Origin: Saprospiraceae bacterium
GTDB taxonomy: Bacteria; Bacteroidota; Bacteroidia; Chitinophagales; Saprospiraceae
Direction of reading: 5' to 3'
NCBI GenBank assembly: GCA_020628095.1
Contig: JAHDFP010000018.1
Coordinates: 1 to 64,000, forward strand
DNA length: 64,000 nt
Shown here piece after piece: positions 17,688 to 27,615 of the stretch. A program made the position numbers and the translations under genes. Numbering within the stretch: the first letter of the stretch is position 1; every line of letters starts with the position of its first letter. The notes below the pieces were generated by a model that was given only the letters and a program-made list of their open reading frames with translations, ran no database searches and was not told the origin of the DNA.

Positions 17688-17719
17688 AAAGCCTTGCTCG
17701 TAGTAACGAGCAAGGCTTT
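17688..17719. terminator. Bidirectional terminator between the beta-barrel gene and smpB
   Basis: A perfect 13-bp inverted repeat, AAAGCCTTGCTCG (17688-17700) and CGAGCAAGGCTTT (17707-17719), with a six-base loop. A T-rich tract follows in each direction (CGATTTTTTATT forward; CTTTTCTTTT reverse). Confidence 0.8.
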
Positions 17720-17726
17720 CGATTTT

Positions 17727-18179
17727 TTATTTCATCTTATTGAGTCGATCCAAATCTCGTTTGGCATCTCGATCCTTAATAGATTGTCTTTTGTCATAAG
17801 ACTTCTTACCCTGAGCTAAGAATATTTCCAATTTGGCAAATCCTCGATCAGAAAAGAATATTCGATAAGGAATAATCGTCAAGCCCTTTTCTGTTGAGCG
17901 ACGATGTATTTTTTTGAGTTCAGACTTTTTGAGGAGTAGCTTACGATCTCTACGTGTTTCATGATTATGGATATTGCCATACTCGTATTCTCCTATGAAC
18001 AGGTTCTTGACATATAATTCATGCTCTTTGAATAGGCAAAAAGCATCATTCAGATTGGCATTGGCACGACGAAGGGATTTGACCTCTGTACCTTGCAGCA
18101 TAATCCCCGCTTCGAATCCTTGCAAAAAATGATACTCAAATTTGGCCTTACGATTTACTATTTCTTTAGGTGTATCCAA
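17727..18179 (-). CDS. smpB: SsrA-binding protein SmpB
   Basis: A 150-residue protein that binds tmRNA and is required for trans-translation rescue of stalled ribosomes. The conserved segments are all present: NRKAKFEYHFLQGFEAGIMLQGTEVKSLR at the N-terminus, LYVKNLFIGEY, HNHETRRDRKLLL, and the C-terminal basic tail (YDKRQSIKDRDAKRDL). The length is normal for the family. It starts 8 bases after the peptidase gene ends and is probably cotranscribed with it. The tmRNA gene itself is not in this window. Confidence 0.95.
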   Translation of the reverse strand: MDTPKEIVNRKAKFEYHFLQGFEAGIMLQGTEVKSLRRANANLNDAFCLFKEHELYVKNLFIGEYEYGNIHNHETRRDRKLLLKKSELKKIHRRSTEKGLTIIPYRIFFSDRGFAKLEIFLAQGKKSYDKRQSIKDRDAKRDLDRLNKMK

Positions 18180-18187
18180 TTCGTTGT

Positions 18188-20395
18188 TTATGGTCTTTTT
18201 ACTACGTCATTCTCTAATGTCCCCGACTTCAATTTCTGATCTAAAAAATTAGTCATCTTTTTATAGAGGTGATATCTTGTATTGCCCCCATAGATGCCAT
18301 GATTCTTATTAGTATATAGATAAGTATCGAATTGTTTATTCGCATTGACCAAAGCATTAGCCATCTCTGCCGAATTTTGAAAATGTACATTATCATCCAT
18401 CAGGCCATGCACAAGAAGATAATTACCTTTTAGTTGGTCTACGAAGTTTATTGGAGAATTTTGCTCATAGCCATCTTCGTTTTCTTCGCGGGTACGCATA
18501 TACCGTTCTGTGTAGATGGTATCATACCACTTCCAGTTAGTAACTGGCGCTACTGCAATAGCTGACTTGAATACATCATTTCCTTTGAACAAAGCCAATG
18601 AAGACATGTATCCCCCATAACTCCATCCAAATATGCCGATCCTCGACTTATCAACGAAAGGCAAATTACCTAAATACTTGGCCGCTTCTATCTGATCCAT
18701 AGTTTCATACTTACCTAGCTCCAGATAAGTCATTTTTTTGAACTCAGACCCACGGGCTCCTGTCCCTCTATTATCTACGGAGACAACAATATACCCTTGC
18801 TGCGCCAACATCTGAAACCACCAATAGTTCTGTCCTTTCCAGCTATCCGTCACGGTCTGACTCCCCGGACCACCATAGACGTGCATAAACAAAGGGTAAC
18901 TCCTATTCTTATCAAAACCTTGAGGCTTTATCATCCAACCATTGAGCGATACATTCTCTGATGTAGTGAACTCAAAAAACTCTACTGGAGCGACTTCCAC
19001 CGCCTCTTGCGTCGCTGACAAGTCTGCATTATCCTCTATGGTTCGGACTTTTTTATTATTACGGCTGTAGACGATATAACTTGCAGGCTGATTGATGTCG
19101 CTATGCGAATTGACATAATAATCGAAAGTACTGCTGAACTGTGCGCTATTAGTGCCAGATGTGGCAGACATTTTCTTGGGCGACTGCCCCTTGAGATTAG
19201 CAGAATATATTTCTCTACGCAAAGGACTTTCTTTGGCTGCCTGAAAGAATATCCTCTGATTCTTAGCATCATATCCATAGAAGTCAGTGACATCATATTC
19301 TCCAGTAGTCAATGCAGTCGACTTTCCTTTCATGTCGTGTAGATATAGATGATTATATCCCGTCTTCTCACTTGACCAGATAAACTGTTTCTTATTGTCT
19401 AAAAATCTTATATCGTCTGTGATGTCTATGTAATACTTGCTTTCTTCTTTAAGTATAGAATTACTTTTGCCACTTATGGCATTAAAGTTTAAGACCTCTA
19501 GCATATTCTGATGTCTATTCATCTTATAGACGAATAGCTGGTTGGGGTCTTTGGTCCATTTTATTCTTGGTATATAATGCTCATCCTCACCTAATGATAG
19601 GTCTATCGTTTTTTCTGTTTCTATATTATAAATGTGGGCCGTGACGATGGCATTCTTCTCTCCTACCTTTGGATATTTGAACGTGATGTATTCTGGATAG
19701 ACCTCATTTTTGTGCTTCGTCATGGTAAACTCTGGCACTTCGTTTTCGTCAAATCTCTGATAAGCGATCTTCTTAGAATCAGGACTCCAGAAAAAGGCCT
19801 TAGCAAAAGAAAATTCTTCCTCATATACCCAATCAGCTGCACCATTGATAATCTTATTTTTTTCTCCATCCATAGTCACAGGAAGCGTAACCCCAGAATC
19901 CAAATCCAAATAGTAGATATTATTATCCCACACATAGGCCACCTTTTTTCCATCGGGCGATAATGTAGCATACATGATTTTGTCTTCATCATATATGGCA
20001 GTAAGAGAATTTGTCTTACGATTATACAAATGAAAATTGGCCTTTGACGATCTCCTGTAGATAGACTCCTTATTGGACTCTATCATGATTTGACTTTCGT
20101 CATGATTAAAACCATAAGCACTAATCTTTCCTTCGAAACCTGACTGATCTTTAAGCGATTCTCCTGCCAGTATATCGGAGACAAATTCACCCGTTGTAAG
20201 ATCGTATCGTTTGATTGTGTTACTTTCTAATCGAGTATAATGCTGCCCATCATTCATAAACTTAAATCCAGGCACTCTTTTTCCAATATACTTATAGTTC
20301 TGCCATATATCCTCTAGGTTGATCTTCTGCTGTGAGTACACAGATGGTAATAGAAAACATATCAAGAGGGAAAGAGAAAACAATTTTAATTTCAT
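18188..20395 (-). CDS. Prolyl oligopeptidase family S9 (dipeptidyl peptidase IV type)
   Basis: A 735-residue exported serine peptidase that removes N-terminal dipeptides, usually after Pro or Ala. A signal peptide (LFSLSLLICFLLPSVYSQ) is followed by the beta-propeller DPPIV_N domain with the conserved DWVYEEEF motif, which contains the Glu pair that anchors the substrate amino terminus. The C-terminal alpha/beta-hydrolase domain has the catalytic triad Ser592 (GWSYGGY), Asp667 (HGLMDDNVHF) and His699 (NKNHGIYGG). It is most likely periplasmic and serves peptide utilisation. Confidence 0.92.
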   Translation of the reverse strand: MKLKLFSLSLLICFLLPSVYSQQKINLEDIWQNYKYIGKRVPGFKFMNDGQHYTRLESNTIKRYDLTTGEFVSDILAGESLKDQSGFEGKISAYGFNHDESQIMIESNKESIYRRSSKANFHLYNRKTNSLTAIYDEDKIMYATLSPDGKKVAYVWDNNIYYLDLDSGVTLPVTMDGEKNKIINGAADWVYEEEFSFAKAFFWSPDSKKIAYQRFDENEVPEFTMTKHKNEVYPEYITFKYPKVGEKNAIVTAHIYNIETEKTIDLSLGEDEHYIPRIKWTKDPNQLFVYKMNRHQNMLEVLNFNAISGKSNSILKEESKYYIDITDDIRFLDNKKQFIWSSEKTGYNHLYLHDMKGKSTALTTGEYDVTDFYGYDAKNQRIFFQAAKESPLRREIYSANLKGQSPKKMSATSGTNSAQFSSTFDYYVNSHSDINQPASYIVYSRNNKKVRTIEDNADLSATQEAVEVAPVEFFEFTTSENVSLNGWMIKPQGFDKNRSYPLFMHVYGGPGSQTVTDSWKGQNYWWFQMLAQQGYIVVSVDNRGTGARGSEFKKMTYLELGKYETMDQIEAAKYLGNLPFVDKSRIGIFGWSYGGYMSSLALFKGNDVFKSAIAVAPVTNWKWYDTIYTERYMRTREENEDGYEQNSPINFVDQLKGNYLLVHGLMDDNVHFQNSAEMANALVNANKQFDTYLYTNKNHGIYGGNTRYHLYKKMTNFLDQKLKSGTLENDVVKRP

Positions 20396-20610
20396 AAGGT
20401 CTTATTTTATATCTAAGCGATAAGAAGTTTGGAGTACAAATATCAATGAAAAAAGGGAATCTACCACTTCTCAGGCATTATTCCCACTTGGTAATTTTCT
20501 TATGGATATTAGGGACTAAGTTAAAGTAGCAAATGTCCTAAAAACACAAAGAGAATATAACCTCATTATGAGTTGCTTTTATTAAGTTACAGTTTGTTAA
20601 ACGTCAAACT

Positions 20611-23600
20611 ATGAAAAGAATATCTACTCTAAGAGTTGCCTCTATCTTTATTTTAATGACATTCATTTTGGCCTTCTCTGGCGAACACCCCACAGGTAGG
20701 ACAGGAGCACCTGGAGACTCATCGTGTAATGTGAGTTGCCATACAGGTTCTGCTAATTTTTCGGGGGCAATCAATATTTCTGGATTACCAGGTACGCCCA
20801 TTCCAGGTCAGACATACACTCTGAGTGTAGATTTGTCTGCCGCAGGAGCCGCTATGGGTGGATTCTCACTAGTTGCATTGGATTCTAATGACAGTAATGC
20901 AGGCAATTTCTCTGGACCAGACGGCAGCAGTTCTATAAGAATGGCAGGCGGTCGAGAATACTGGGGACATAACCCAGCACAAAGTCTCGCTGGTGGCTCA
21001 GCGACTTGGTCTGTGGACTGGACAGCACCTAATATTAGCGATGATGTTACTTTTTATGTCTGTGGCGTGGCAGCCAATGGCAATGGTGGAAATAGTGGCG
21101 ATGAGACTGTATTCAGTGATGAGACGATTACTATTACGGCAATGACCGAATTGGATTTAGATTTTGTGGAAGTGTTCGATCCAACTTGTTTTGGGGGTTC
21201 TGACGGACTGGCTTGTGTTATCGTTAACAACGGTGTATCTCCTTACCTATATCAATGGTCCAACGGCGTAGACGAATTTTGCATAGAGGGTGTAACAGCT
21301 GGGACCTACGATGTTACCGTTACAGATAGCCAAGGAAGTACGGGAGAAGGGAGCATCACTCTGCAAGAAACACCACCTATCCAAGACAATGCATTCGTTG
21401 CAGATATAACTTGCTTTGGTAATAGTGACGGAGTTATTGAACTAAACCCGACAGGCGGTGGAGGGACTCCCGAATGTGTATGGGATTTTGGAATGGGTTG
21501 CACCCAAGAAAATCTCGCTGCTGGTATATACATGGTTACAGTCCAGACAAGATTCCAAGGCGGTGGAGTCAGATGTTCTGAGGTTTTCACTTACGAGATA
21601 ATAGAGCCAATAGAATTAGAAGCAGATATATCTAGTACACCAGCAGATCAGGGCAGTAACGGAACAGCAACTGCCGAAGGCCTAGGTGGAACCGCTCCTT
21701 ATAATTTTCAATGGTCTAATGGAGTCAGTGATAATGGTGTACTCGAATCCACGATCACAGATCTTGCACCAGATATCTATTTGGTCACAATTACAGATAT
21801 AAATGACTGCGAAATAATAGAAGAAATTACGGTAACAGGCTCAGCTTGTAATCTATTATTAAGCACTCAAGTAGATAACATATCCTGTGCAGGAGCGGAT
21901 GATGGTGTCATTTTACTCAACGTGAGTGGAGCTTCTGGTAATGAGACATACTTATGGTCCAATGGGGCCACGACCCCGGACCTTTCTGGATTATCTGCTG
22001 GCACTTATGATGTAACTGTCAGTGATGGTCCAGCCTGTGAGGAGTCATTGGAAAATATAACTATTACAGAACCTAGTGCCCTCCGTTCAGAGCTCGTCGT
22101 ACGATCTAATCCATCTTGTCCTAATATAGAAAACGGTCGTCTGGCCATAACGGTAGATGGTGGAACGATGGGTTACGACTTATTGTGGTCTAATGGCGCA
22201 AGCAATGATACCACAATAACAGGAATGGATACTATTATCAATCTCCCAGATACACTCACTTTTCTTTCGGTCGGATGGTATGCTTTTACACTGACCGATG
22301 CTAGTGGTTGCGAACTCATAGATTCTGTAGAAATGCGGAATGGCGATGTGCTAGCACCTTTCGTTACATTAAAAGATATTACTGTAGAACTGGATGGCAA
22401 TAGCACCGCGGATGCGGTCACTTTTGCTGATGTAGATGATGGGTCATTTGATAATTGTGGGATAGGCAGTGTAGAGTTTTCTGCTGGACCATTTGATTGT
22501 AACGATGTAGGAACCAGAAGATATGATGCCACCGTCACAGACGACAATGGCAATAGCACTACCGAAACAGTAAGGATAACGGTGGAAGAAAAAATTGCAC
22601 CAGAAATAGATTGCAGCCTTTCTTCTGTAGAATCTAATAGTTGTGATGCAATCACTTATGTGCAACCTCTGGCGACAGATAATTGCGGCATAGATGAAAT
22701 CACCTTAGTGGAAGGCTTACAGAGTGGATCGTCTTTCCCAGCAGGAACTAACACAGTAACCTATCGAGCTACCGACGAAAGCGGCAATACCGCAGATTGT
22801 TCTTTTACCATTACAGTAAATAATGATCTTGGTGCAGATTTCTTGATCACAGATACGAGCTGTGGAGAAGAGAACGGACAGATCGAAATTACACCGACTG
22901 GAGGCACGCCTCCTTATGACATATCACCAAACTTGCAAGGTAGAGAAGACTTGAGAGCAAGGGATTATACCTTTCTCATAACAGATGCGGAGGGCTGTAG
23001 TTATGAAGAAACAGTAACCGTAATGGAATCAAACAACGATTTAGAAGTAAACATTACCACTCAAGATGTGCTCTGTAATGGTGATGCCACAGGGTCCGTA
23101 GAATTAGACATTACCGGCGGTTCAAGCCCATACTTAATCACATTTAATTTTCCCAATATTTCACCCGACAATCTTCCAGCAGGAGACTACAATGTAGTTA
23201 TACAAGATGAGACAGGTTGTACGATAGATGAATCCTTTAGCATCGAAGAACCATCTCCTATAATGGTAGATTATAACGCTACATGTGACGAATTACCGAC
23301 ACTGATTATATCTGGCGGTTCTGGCGGATATACTATAGATACGGTGATGAAGGCTTCTATTGTAACTTATACCGTGGAAGACGTAAATGGGTGCAGCACT
23401 TCTCAAGATATTGAATTACTTACCTCACCTGACATAGAACTCGTAGAGATAACAGATCAAACAAATTTCTCTAACGGAAGCATTGATGTGAATATAGAAG
23501 AAGAAGGTATAAGTAGTATTATCTGGTACACCGAATGGGGAGAAGAAATCTCAACCGAAGAAGACCTTACAGATGCAGTGGCTGGAACCTATATCATAAC

Positions 23601-23916
23601 GATCACTTATGACAATGGCTGCATCTCGACAGCATCTTATGATATATTACTAAACACAAGCATTATAGAGGATTTAGATAATTCTATTCTTAAGCTCTAT
23701 CCTAATCCAGTATCATCTATGATAACTATAGAGTATAAGGATAAGGCGGATTATAAGGTCAAAATTTATAATACAGAGGGAGAGTTGTTATATAAGAAGA
23801 ATAATATCAAAGAAAAGGCGTCAGTAGATGTACAAAATTTCTCATCAGGAATATATCTTCTCAGACTAAGTGGAGACGATGGAAAAGAGGTAGTCAAGAG
23901 ATTTTTAAAACAATAA
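20611..23916 (+). CDS. Secreted multi-domain protein with choice-of-anchor-V-like N-terminus and T9SS type A sorting domain
   Basis: An 1101-residue surface protein. The N-terminal signal region is followed by a domain that begins GEHPTGRTGAPGDSSC and contains CNVSCHTG, a Cys-x3-Cys-His variant of a motif that is usually CxxCH in this type of domain. Several SprB-type repeats follow (pattern C.G..DG, YLYQWSNG, GTYDVTVTD; about residues 185-480). Two HYR-like modules come next (VTDDNGNSTTETVRITVEE and ATDESGNTADCSFTITVN), then more SprB-like units. The end (LKLYPNPVSSMITIEY, YNTEGELLY, GIYLLRLSGDDGKEVVKRF) is a standard type A T9SS sorting domain. It is likely an adhesin or motility-related surface protein. 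Confidence 0.85.
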   Translation: MKRISTLRVASIFILMTFILAFSGEHPTGRTGAPGDSSCNVSCHTGSANFSGAINISGLPGTPIPGQTYTLSVDLSAAGAAMGGFSLVALDSNDSNAGNFSGPDGSSSIRMAGGREYWGHNPAQSLAGGSATWSVDWTAPNISDDVTFYVCGVAANGNGGNSGDETVFSDETITITAMTELDLDFVEVFDPTCFGGSDGLACVIVNNGVSPYLYQWSNGVDEFCIEGVTAGTYDVTVTDSQGSTGEGSITLQETPPIQDNAFVADITCFGNSDGVIELNPTGGGGTPECVWDFGMGCTQENLAAGIYMVTVQTRFQGGGVRCSEVFTYEIIEPIELEADISSTPADQGSNGTATAEGLGGTAPYNFQWSNGVSDNGVLESTITDLAPDIYLVTITDINDCEIIEEITVTGSACNLLLSTQVDNISCAGADDGVILLNVSGASGNETYLWSNGATTPDLSGLSAGTYDVTVSDGPACEESLENITITEPSALRSELVVRSNPSCPNIENGRLAITVDGGTMGYDLLWSNGASNDTTITGMDTIINLPDTLTFLSVGWYAFTLTDASGCELIDSVEMRNGDVLAPFVTLKDITVELDGNSTADAVTFADVDDGSFDNCGIGSVEFSAGPFDCNDVGTRRYDATVTDDNGNSTTETVRITVEEKIAPEIDCSLSSVESNSCDAITYVQPLATDNCGIDEITLVEGLQSGSSFPAGTNTVTYRATDESGNTADCSFTITVNNDLGADFLITDTSCGEENGQIEITPTGGTPPYDISPNLQGREDLRARDYTFLITDAEGCSYEETVTVMESNNDLEVNITTQDVLCNGDATGSVELDITGGSSPYLITFNFPNISPDNLPAGDYNVVIQDETGCTIDESFSIEEPSPIMVDYNATCDELPTLIISGGSGGYTIDTVMKASIVTYTVEDVNGCSTSQDIELLTSPDIELVEITDQTNFSNGSIDVNIEEEGISSIIWYTEWGEEISTEEDLTDAVAGTYIITITYDNGCISTASYDILLNTSIIEDLDNSILKLYPNPVSSMITIEYKDKADYKVKIYNTEGELLYKKNNIKEKASVDVQNFSSGIYLLRLSGDDGKEVVKRFLKQ

Positions 23917-23938
23917 ATCTCTCTGATTAAATAAAATT

Positions 23939-23975
23939 AAGAGGGCTGTCAGATTGATTATCTGACAGCCCTCTT
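23939..23975. terminator. Strong bidirectional terminator between the T9SS gene and pckA
   Basis: A 16-bp perfect stem (23939-23954 with 23960-23975; core GAGGGCTGTCAGAT) with a five-base loop, ending in TTTT on the forward strand. It serves both convergent genes. Confidence 0.85.
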
Positions 23976-24002
23976 TTCGTAAAACTCAATTTCATAGAAT
24001 AA

Positions 24003-25622
24003 TTAAACCAACTCTAATGTTTGTATTCGCGGAGCCGCTTGGCTTATATTTTTATCTACCTTATCAGCAAATTGCTCAAAGTTCTCATTGAACAATTCCG
24101 CCAGTTCCATGCGCTTGTTATCAAAAGCCTCCTTATCCACCCAAGAGTTTCTTGGATGCAATATTTCTCCTGGGACATCAGGACAATAACTCGGTATCTG
24201 TAGATCAAAGACTTCAAAATTAGAGTAAGAAATATCCTCTAGTTTTTGCTCTAGTACAGCATTGATAAGAGCACGGGTATGCTTGAGGGCAATCCTGTGG
24301 CCAATCATATAAGGTCCGCCTGTCCATCCTGTATTGACCAGCCACACATTGACTTGATGTTTTCGGATTTTTTCTCCGAGTAGCTTTGCATATTCATTGG
24401 GATGCAAAGGCATAAACGGTGCACCGAAACAAGCAGAGAATGTAGCAACAGGTTCGCTTATGCCCTCCTCTGTTCCTGCAACCTTCGCTGTATAGCCTGA
24501 TATAAAATAGTACATTGCCTGATCCACCGATAATTTGGATAGTGGAGGCAGTATTCCGAAAGCATCACAGGTCAGAAAGAAAATATTTTCAGGATGCTCA
24601 GAGACTTGATCCTGGCAGTTATTCTTGATATGGTGTATGGGGTAAGAGACTCTAGTGTTTTGGGTAATGGAGTCATCATTGAAGTTAGGACGTGAGGTAC
24701 CAGGAAAGAATTTTATATTCTCCAATATAGCACCTGGCTTGATCGCATTCCATATTTCTGGCTCTGTTTCTTTTCTTAGTCCGATACACTTGGCATAGCA
24801 TCCTCCTTCGAAATTGAACAAACCATCGTCAGACCATCCATGCTCATCATCTCCTATGAGCTGTCTAGAGCTATCTGCTGACAAGGTTGTTTTGCCCGTT
24901 CCACTCAGGCCAAAAAATACGGCCGCATCTCTTTCCGCACCGACATTAGCCGAGCAATGCATGGAGAGTGCGTTCTTATCCTGAGGTAAGTGATAATTCA
25001 GTACGGAGAACATTCCTTTTTTGATCTCGCCTGTATAGCCAGTACCACCTATAATGATGCTCTTAGAGGAAAAATCAATAATAGAAAAGTTAGAACTTCT
25101 AGTACCATGTAGATTAGGGTCAGCAGAGTAACTAGGTGCGCAATAAATGGTCCACTCAGGAGAGAAGTCCAATATCTCTTGATCCGACAATCTGATGAAC
25201 ATATTATGCACGAAATGTGCACTCCACGGTTTCTCTGCTATAACTCTTACTTTGATTCTAAAGTTAGGGTCAGAGCAAATTGCCGCATCCTTGATATAGA
25301 CATCTTTGTCAGAAAGATATTGGCATATATTCTCTCTGAGAGTTAGAAAGTTTTCTGGTTCTATCGGTTGATTGATGTTATTCCAATCTACCGAATGCAT
25401 GGTCATATTATCTCGTACGATATATCTATCCTGAGGCGATCTTCCAGTAAAATTACCTGTATGGATAGTAAGCGTACCATTATGAGAAAGGGTTCCTTGG
25501 TTAGTCCTTAGCGTGTGTTCCACTAAGTCTTTAGGTTTGAGGTTCCAGAAAGCTGATTTCCATGTTTCGATGTGGCTAGTTGTAAGTGAAGCGTTAGGAT
25601 TTTTGATTCCAAATTGGCGCAT
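24003..25622 (-). CDS. pckA: Phosphoenolpyruvate carboxykinase (ATP)
   Basis: A 539-residue cytoplasmic enzyme that converts oxaloacetate and ATP to phosphoenolpyruvate and CO2, the entry step of gluconeogenesis. Family marks are the RSPQDRYIVRD region (61-71), the P-loop GLSGTGKT at 238-245, the metal-binding segment GDDEHGWSDDG and NTGWTGGPYMIGHR. The length is that of the ATP-dependent family. It is divergently transcribed from a Crp/Fnr-type regulator with a conspicuous palindrome in between, so the regulator may control it. Confidence 0.95.
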   Translation of the reverse strand: MRQFGIKNPNASLTTSHIETWKSAFWNLKPKDLVEHTLRTNQGTLSHNGTLTIHTGNFTGRSPQDRYIVRDNMTMHSVDWNNINQPIEPENFLTLRENICQYLSDKDVYIKDAAICSDPNFRIKVRVIAEKPWSAHFVHNMFIRLSDQEILDFSPEWTIYCAPSYSADPNLHGTRSSNFSIIDFSSKSIIIGGTGYTGEIKKGMFSVLNYHLPQDKNALSMHCSANVGAERDAAVFFGLSGTGKTTLSADSSRQLIGDDEHGWSDDGLFNFEGGCYAKCIGLRKETEPEIWNAIKPGAILENIKFFPGTSRPNFNDDSITQNTRVSYPIHHIKNNCQDQVSEHPENIFFLTCDAFGILPPLSKLSVDQAMYYFISGYTAKVAGTEEGISEPVATFSACFGAPFMPLHPNEYAKLLGEKIRKHQVNVWLVNTGWTGGPYMIGHRIALKHTRALINAVLEQKLEDISYSNFEVFDLQIPSYCPDVPGEILHPRNSWVDKEAFDNKRMELAELFNENFEQFADKVDKNISQAAPRIQTLELV

Positions 25623-25645
25623 ATCTCTTTTTGATTTGTGCGACT

Positions 25646-25653
25646 CAAAATTA
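25646..25653 (-). promoter_or_regulatory. Possible -7 box for pckA
   Basis: On the reverse strand this reads TAATTTTG, matching TAnnTTTG, and lies 24 bases before the pckA start codon. No matching -33 element is evident. Confidence 0.35.
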
Positions 25654-25785
25654 GACTTAGACTTTCCCTTCGATAGTGTGTTCCTTACATGAAGCCGAGG
25701 CGAAAACTGACTTTTTAATAGTGTCAGAAAAACAAAAAGCCTTTATAGATTGGAAGAAAGATTATCATATACGCATAATTTATAA

Positions 25786-25808
25786 TATGTTAAAATTGTG
25801 TTAACATA
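25786..25808. promoter_or_regulatory. Palindromic operator candidate between pckA and the Crp/Fnr gene
   Basis: A perfect 8-bp inverted repeat, TATGTTAA (25786-25793) and TTAACATA (25801-25808), with a 7-base spacer. It lies in the 311-base divergent intergenic region, about 165 bases from the pckA start and 125 bases from the regulator start. It could be the binding site of the adjacent regulator. Its sequence is not the textbook Crp or Fnr site. I see no gene in the rest of 25623-25933. Confidence 0.4.
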
Positions 25809-25933
25809 ATCATTGCTCTTCCCAACATGTAGACCTGCTTGCACATCAATAACAAAGAAAAAATTGAAATTTATTTACGAGACAGTAGGGGTATTCGGTT
25901 TGGCGTTCATCATAGGAAATAAAAGATCTGCCA

Positions 25934-26623
25934 ATGGATTATTCTGCAAAATTTACAGCTTTAGAGGGATTAAAAATATTTTCAGTACTTCCACAAATTC
26001 AATTAGAAGCACTTTCGCATCATTGTATAAAAGCAGAAATACCCAAAAATGAATTTATCTTTTCTGTAGGAGACACTATACAATACGTATGTGTTGTAAT
26101 AGAGGGTTCTGTAAAAGTCGGACTCAATACGCAATCCGATAGAATACTTATAAAAGAAATAGCCCATCAAAACGATCTTATAGGAGAAAACTTACTACCT
26201 GATGCCAAATACAGAAGGCAATTCGCCCAAGCTCTGACTCCTGTGAGCTTACTCAAAATACCTATGAGCTATTACAAATCGCTACTAGAAAAGAATCCAC
26301 TACTATGCCATGAGCTTACTAAGTTGTTCGTCAACAAATTATCTCAACTAGAAGAGAGAATGAACAATTTCATTTTCAAAAAAGCACAAACGCGCATAGT
26401 GACCTTCTTAAAAAATACTGCCCTCAGAAAGGGAATTAAAATAGGTATAGACGAAATTCTAATTAACCACGGACTATCTCACAAGGAAATAGCCAACATT
26501 ACAGATACTTCCAGACAGACTGTAGCACGCGTTTTGGGAGAACTAAAGAAAAATGGAATAATTCATTTTAGTACACGGAAACCCAACAAGATACTTATCC
26601 GAGATATGATGAGTTTGTGTTAG
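25934..26623 (+). CDS. Crp/Fnr-family transcriptional regulator
   Basis: A 229-residue regulator. The N-terminal cyclic-nucleotide-binding-like beta-roll covers about residues 10-120 (FIFSVGDTIQYVCVVIEGSVKVG). A long dimerisation helix follows, then a C-terminal winged helix with the recognition helix in LSHKEIANITDTSRQTVARVLGELKK. The residues that bind cAMP in Crp (the RGE...R pattern) are not clearly present, and there is no N-terminal Cys cluster as in Fnr, so the signal is unknown. It is divergent from pckA, which suggests control of carbon flow; this is inferred from context. Confidence 0.85.
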   Translation: MDYSAKFTALEGLKIFSVLPQIQLEALSHHCIKAEIPKNEFIFSVGDTIQYVCVVIEGSVKVGLNTQSDRILIKEIAHQNDLIGENLLPDAKYRRQFAQALTPVSLLKIPMSYYKSLLEKNPLLCHELTKLFVNKLSQLEERMNNFIFKKAQTRIVTFLKNTALRKGIKIGIDEILINHGLSHKEIANITDTSRQTVARVLGELKKNGIIHFSTRKPNKILIRDMMSLC

Positions 26624-26741
26624 AACATGTTAATTAGTATAATACTTAGAAAGTCTTCGGCACTAGTTGGGGACTTTTTGTTTTTAGATGGAAATAAGTA
26701 GGATTTAGCGAGGGATCATCTATCAAATTGTTATGTTATCC

Positions 26742-26749
26742 TATCTTTG
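26742..26749 (+). promoter_or_regulatory. Possible -7 box for the TerC-family gene
   Basis: TATCTTTG matches TAnnTTTG and ends 23 bases before the start codon. No good -33 TTTG is seen at the usual spacing. Confidence 0.35.
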
Positions 26750-26772
26750 AACAGAAATAAAAAAGTTCTAAT

Positions 26773-27615
26773 ATGTTATGGATGGTCATGCCAGATTTTG
26801 CCAGTTCAGAAGTATGGATGAGTCTACTTACACTGACTTTTCTAGAAATTGTATTAGGTGTCGATAACATTATTTTTATATCGATCGCCGCAGGAAAAAT
26901 AGACGAAAAAGATCGCAAAAAGGCTACTAACATCGGTCTTATATTGGCTATGGTCATGAGAATAGCCTTGCTATTCGGAATATCCATATTGATAGCCATG
27001 AAAGACCCTTGGATCAAAATCGACAATGATTTCTTTCTTGGCGGATTTTCTGGACAGAGCCTCATTCTTATAGCGGGTGGATTATTCCTTCTATACAAAA
27101 GTGTCACAGAAATACATCATAAGCTAGAGGGAGATTCGCATGAAAATGCGGGGAAAGGAAAAAATTCCACTTTCACCAATGCTATAATACAAATCACACT
27201 TATCAATATAGTTTTCTCATTTGATTCCATATTGACCGCTGTAGGTATGACTAATGGATTAGAAGGGGCATTGGTTATTATGGTGGTAGCCGTCGTTGTA
27301 TCAGTCCTGGTCATGATGCTATTCGCAGTACCAGTAGGTAATTTTGTCAATAAGCATCCGACTATTCAGATGCTTGGACTATCGTTTTTAATTCTCATCG
27401 GATTCATGCTTATCGTAGAGGGATGTCATCTGGCACATGTTTCTTTCTTGGGTAACGAAATAGGTGCCGTGCCGAAAGGATATCTATATTTTGCTATTGC
27501 ATTCTCACTATTAGTGGAGTTCCTCAATATGAAATTGAGGAAAAAACAAAAACCAGTACAACTCAATAACGCCATACAAGAGGCTAAACAAGATGGAATA
27601 ACGGACTATGCTTAA
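26773..27615 (+). CDS. TerC-family integral membrane protein
   Basis: A 280-residue inner-membrane protein with about seven hydrophobic segments. The family motifs LEIVLGVDNIIFISIAAGK and INIVFSFDSILTAVGM each carry the conserved Asp inside the membrane. Members are linked to metal ion (especially manganese) export and tellurite resistance. The final residues overlap the start of the exonuclease gene by 8 bases, so the two are translationally coupled. The ATG at 26773 could be replaced by the Met eight codons later. Confidence 0.85.
   Translation: MLWMVMPDFASSEVWMSLLTLTFLEIVLGVDNIIFISIAAGKIDEKDRKKATNIGLILAMVMRIALLFGISILIAMKDPWIKIDNDFFLGGFSGQSLILIAGGLFLLYKSVTEIHHKLEGDSHENAGKGKNSTFTNAIIQITLINIVFSFDSILTAVGMTNGLEGALVIMVVAVVVSVLVMMLFAVPVGNFVNKHPTIQMLGLSFLILIGFMLIVEGCHLAHVSFLGNEIGAVPKGYLYFAIAFSLLVEFLNMKLRKKQKPVQLNNAIQEAKQDGITDYA

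Noticed and set aside
20591-20610. AGTTTG-N8-CAAACT inverted repeat touching the start codon of the 1101-residue protein
   Set aside because: The arms are only six bases, expected by chance in AT-rich DNA, and there is no second copy or other support.
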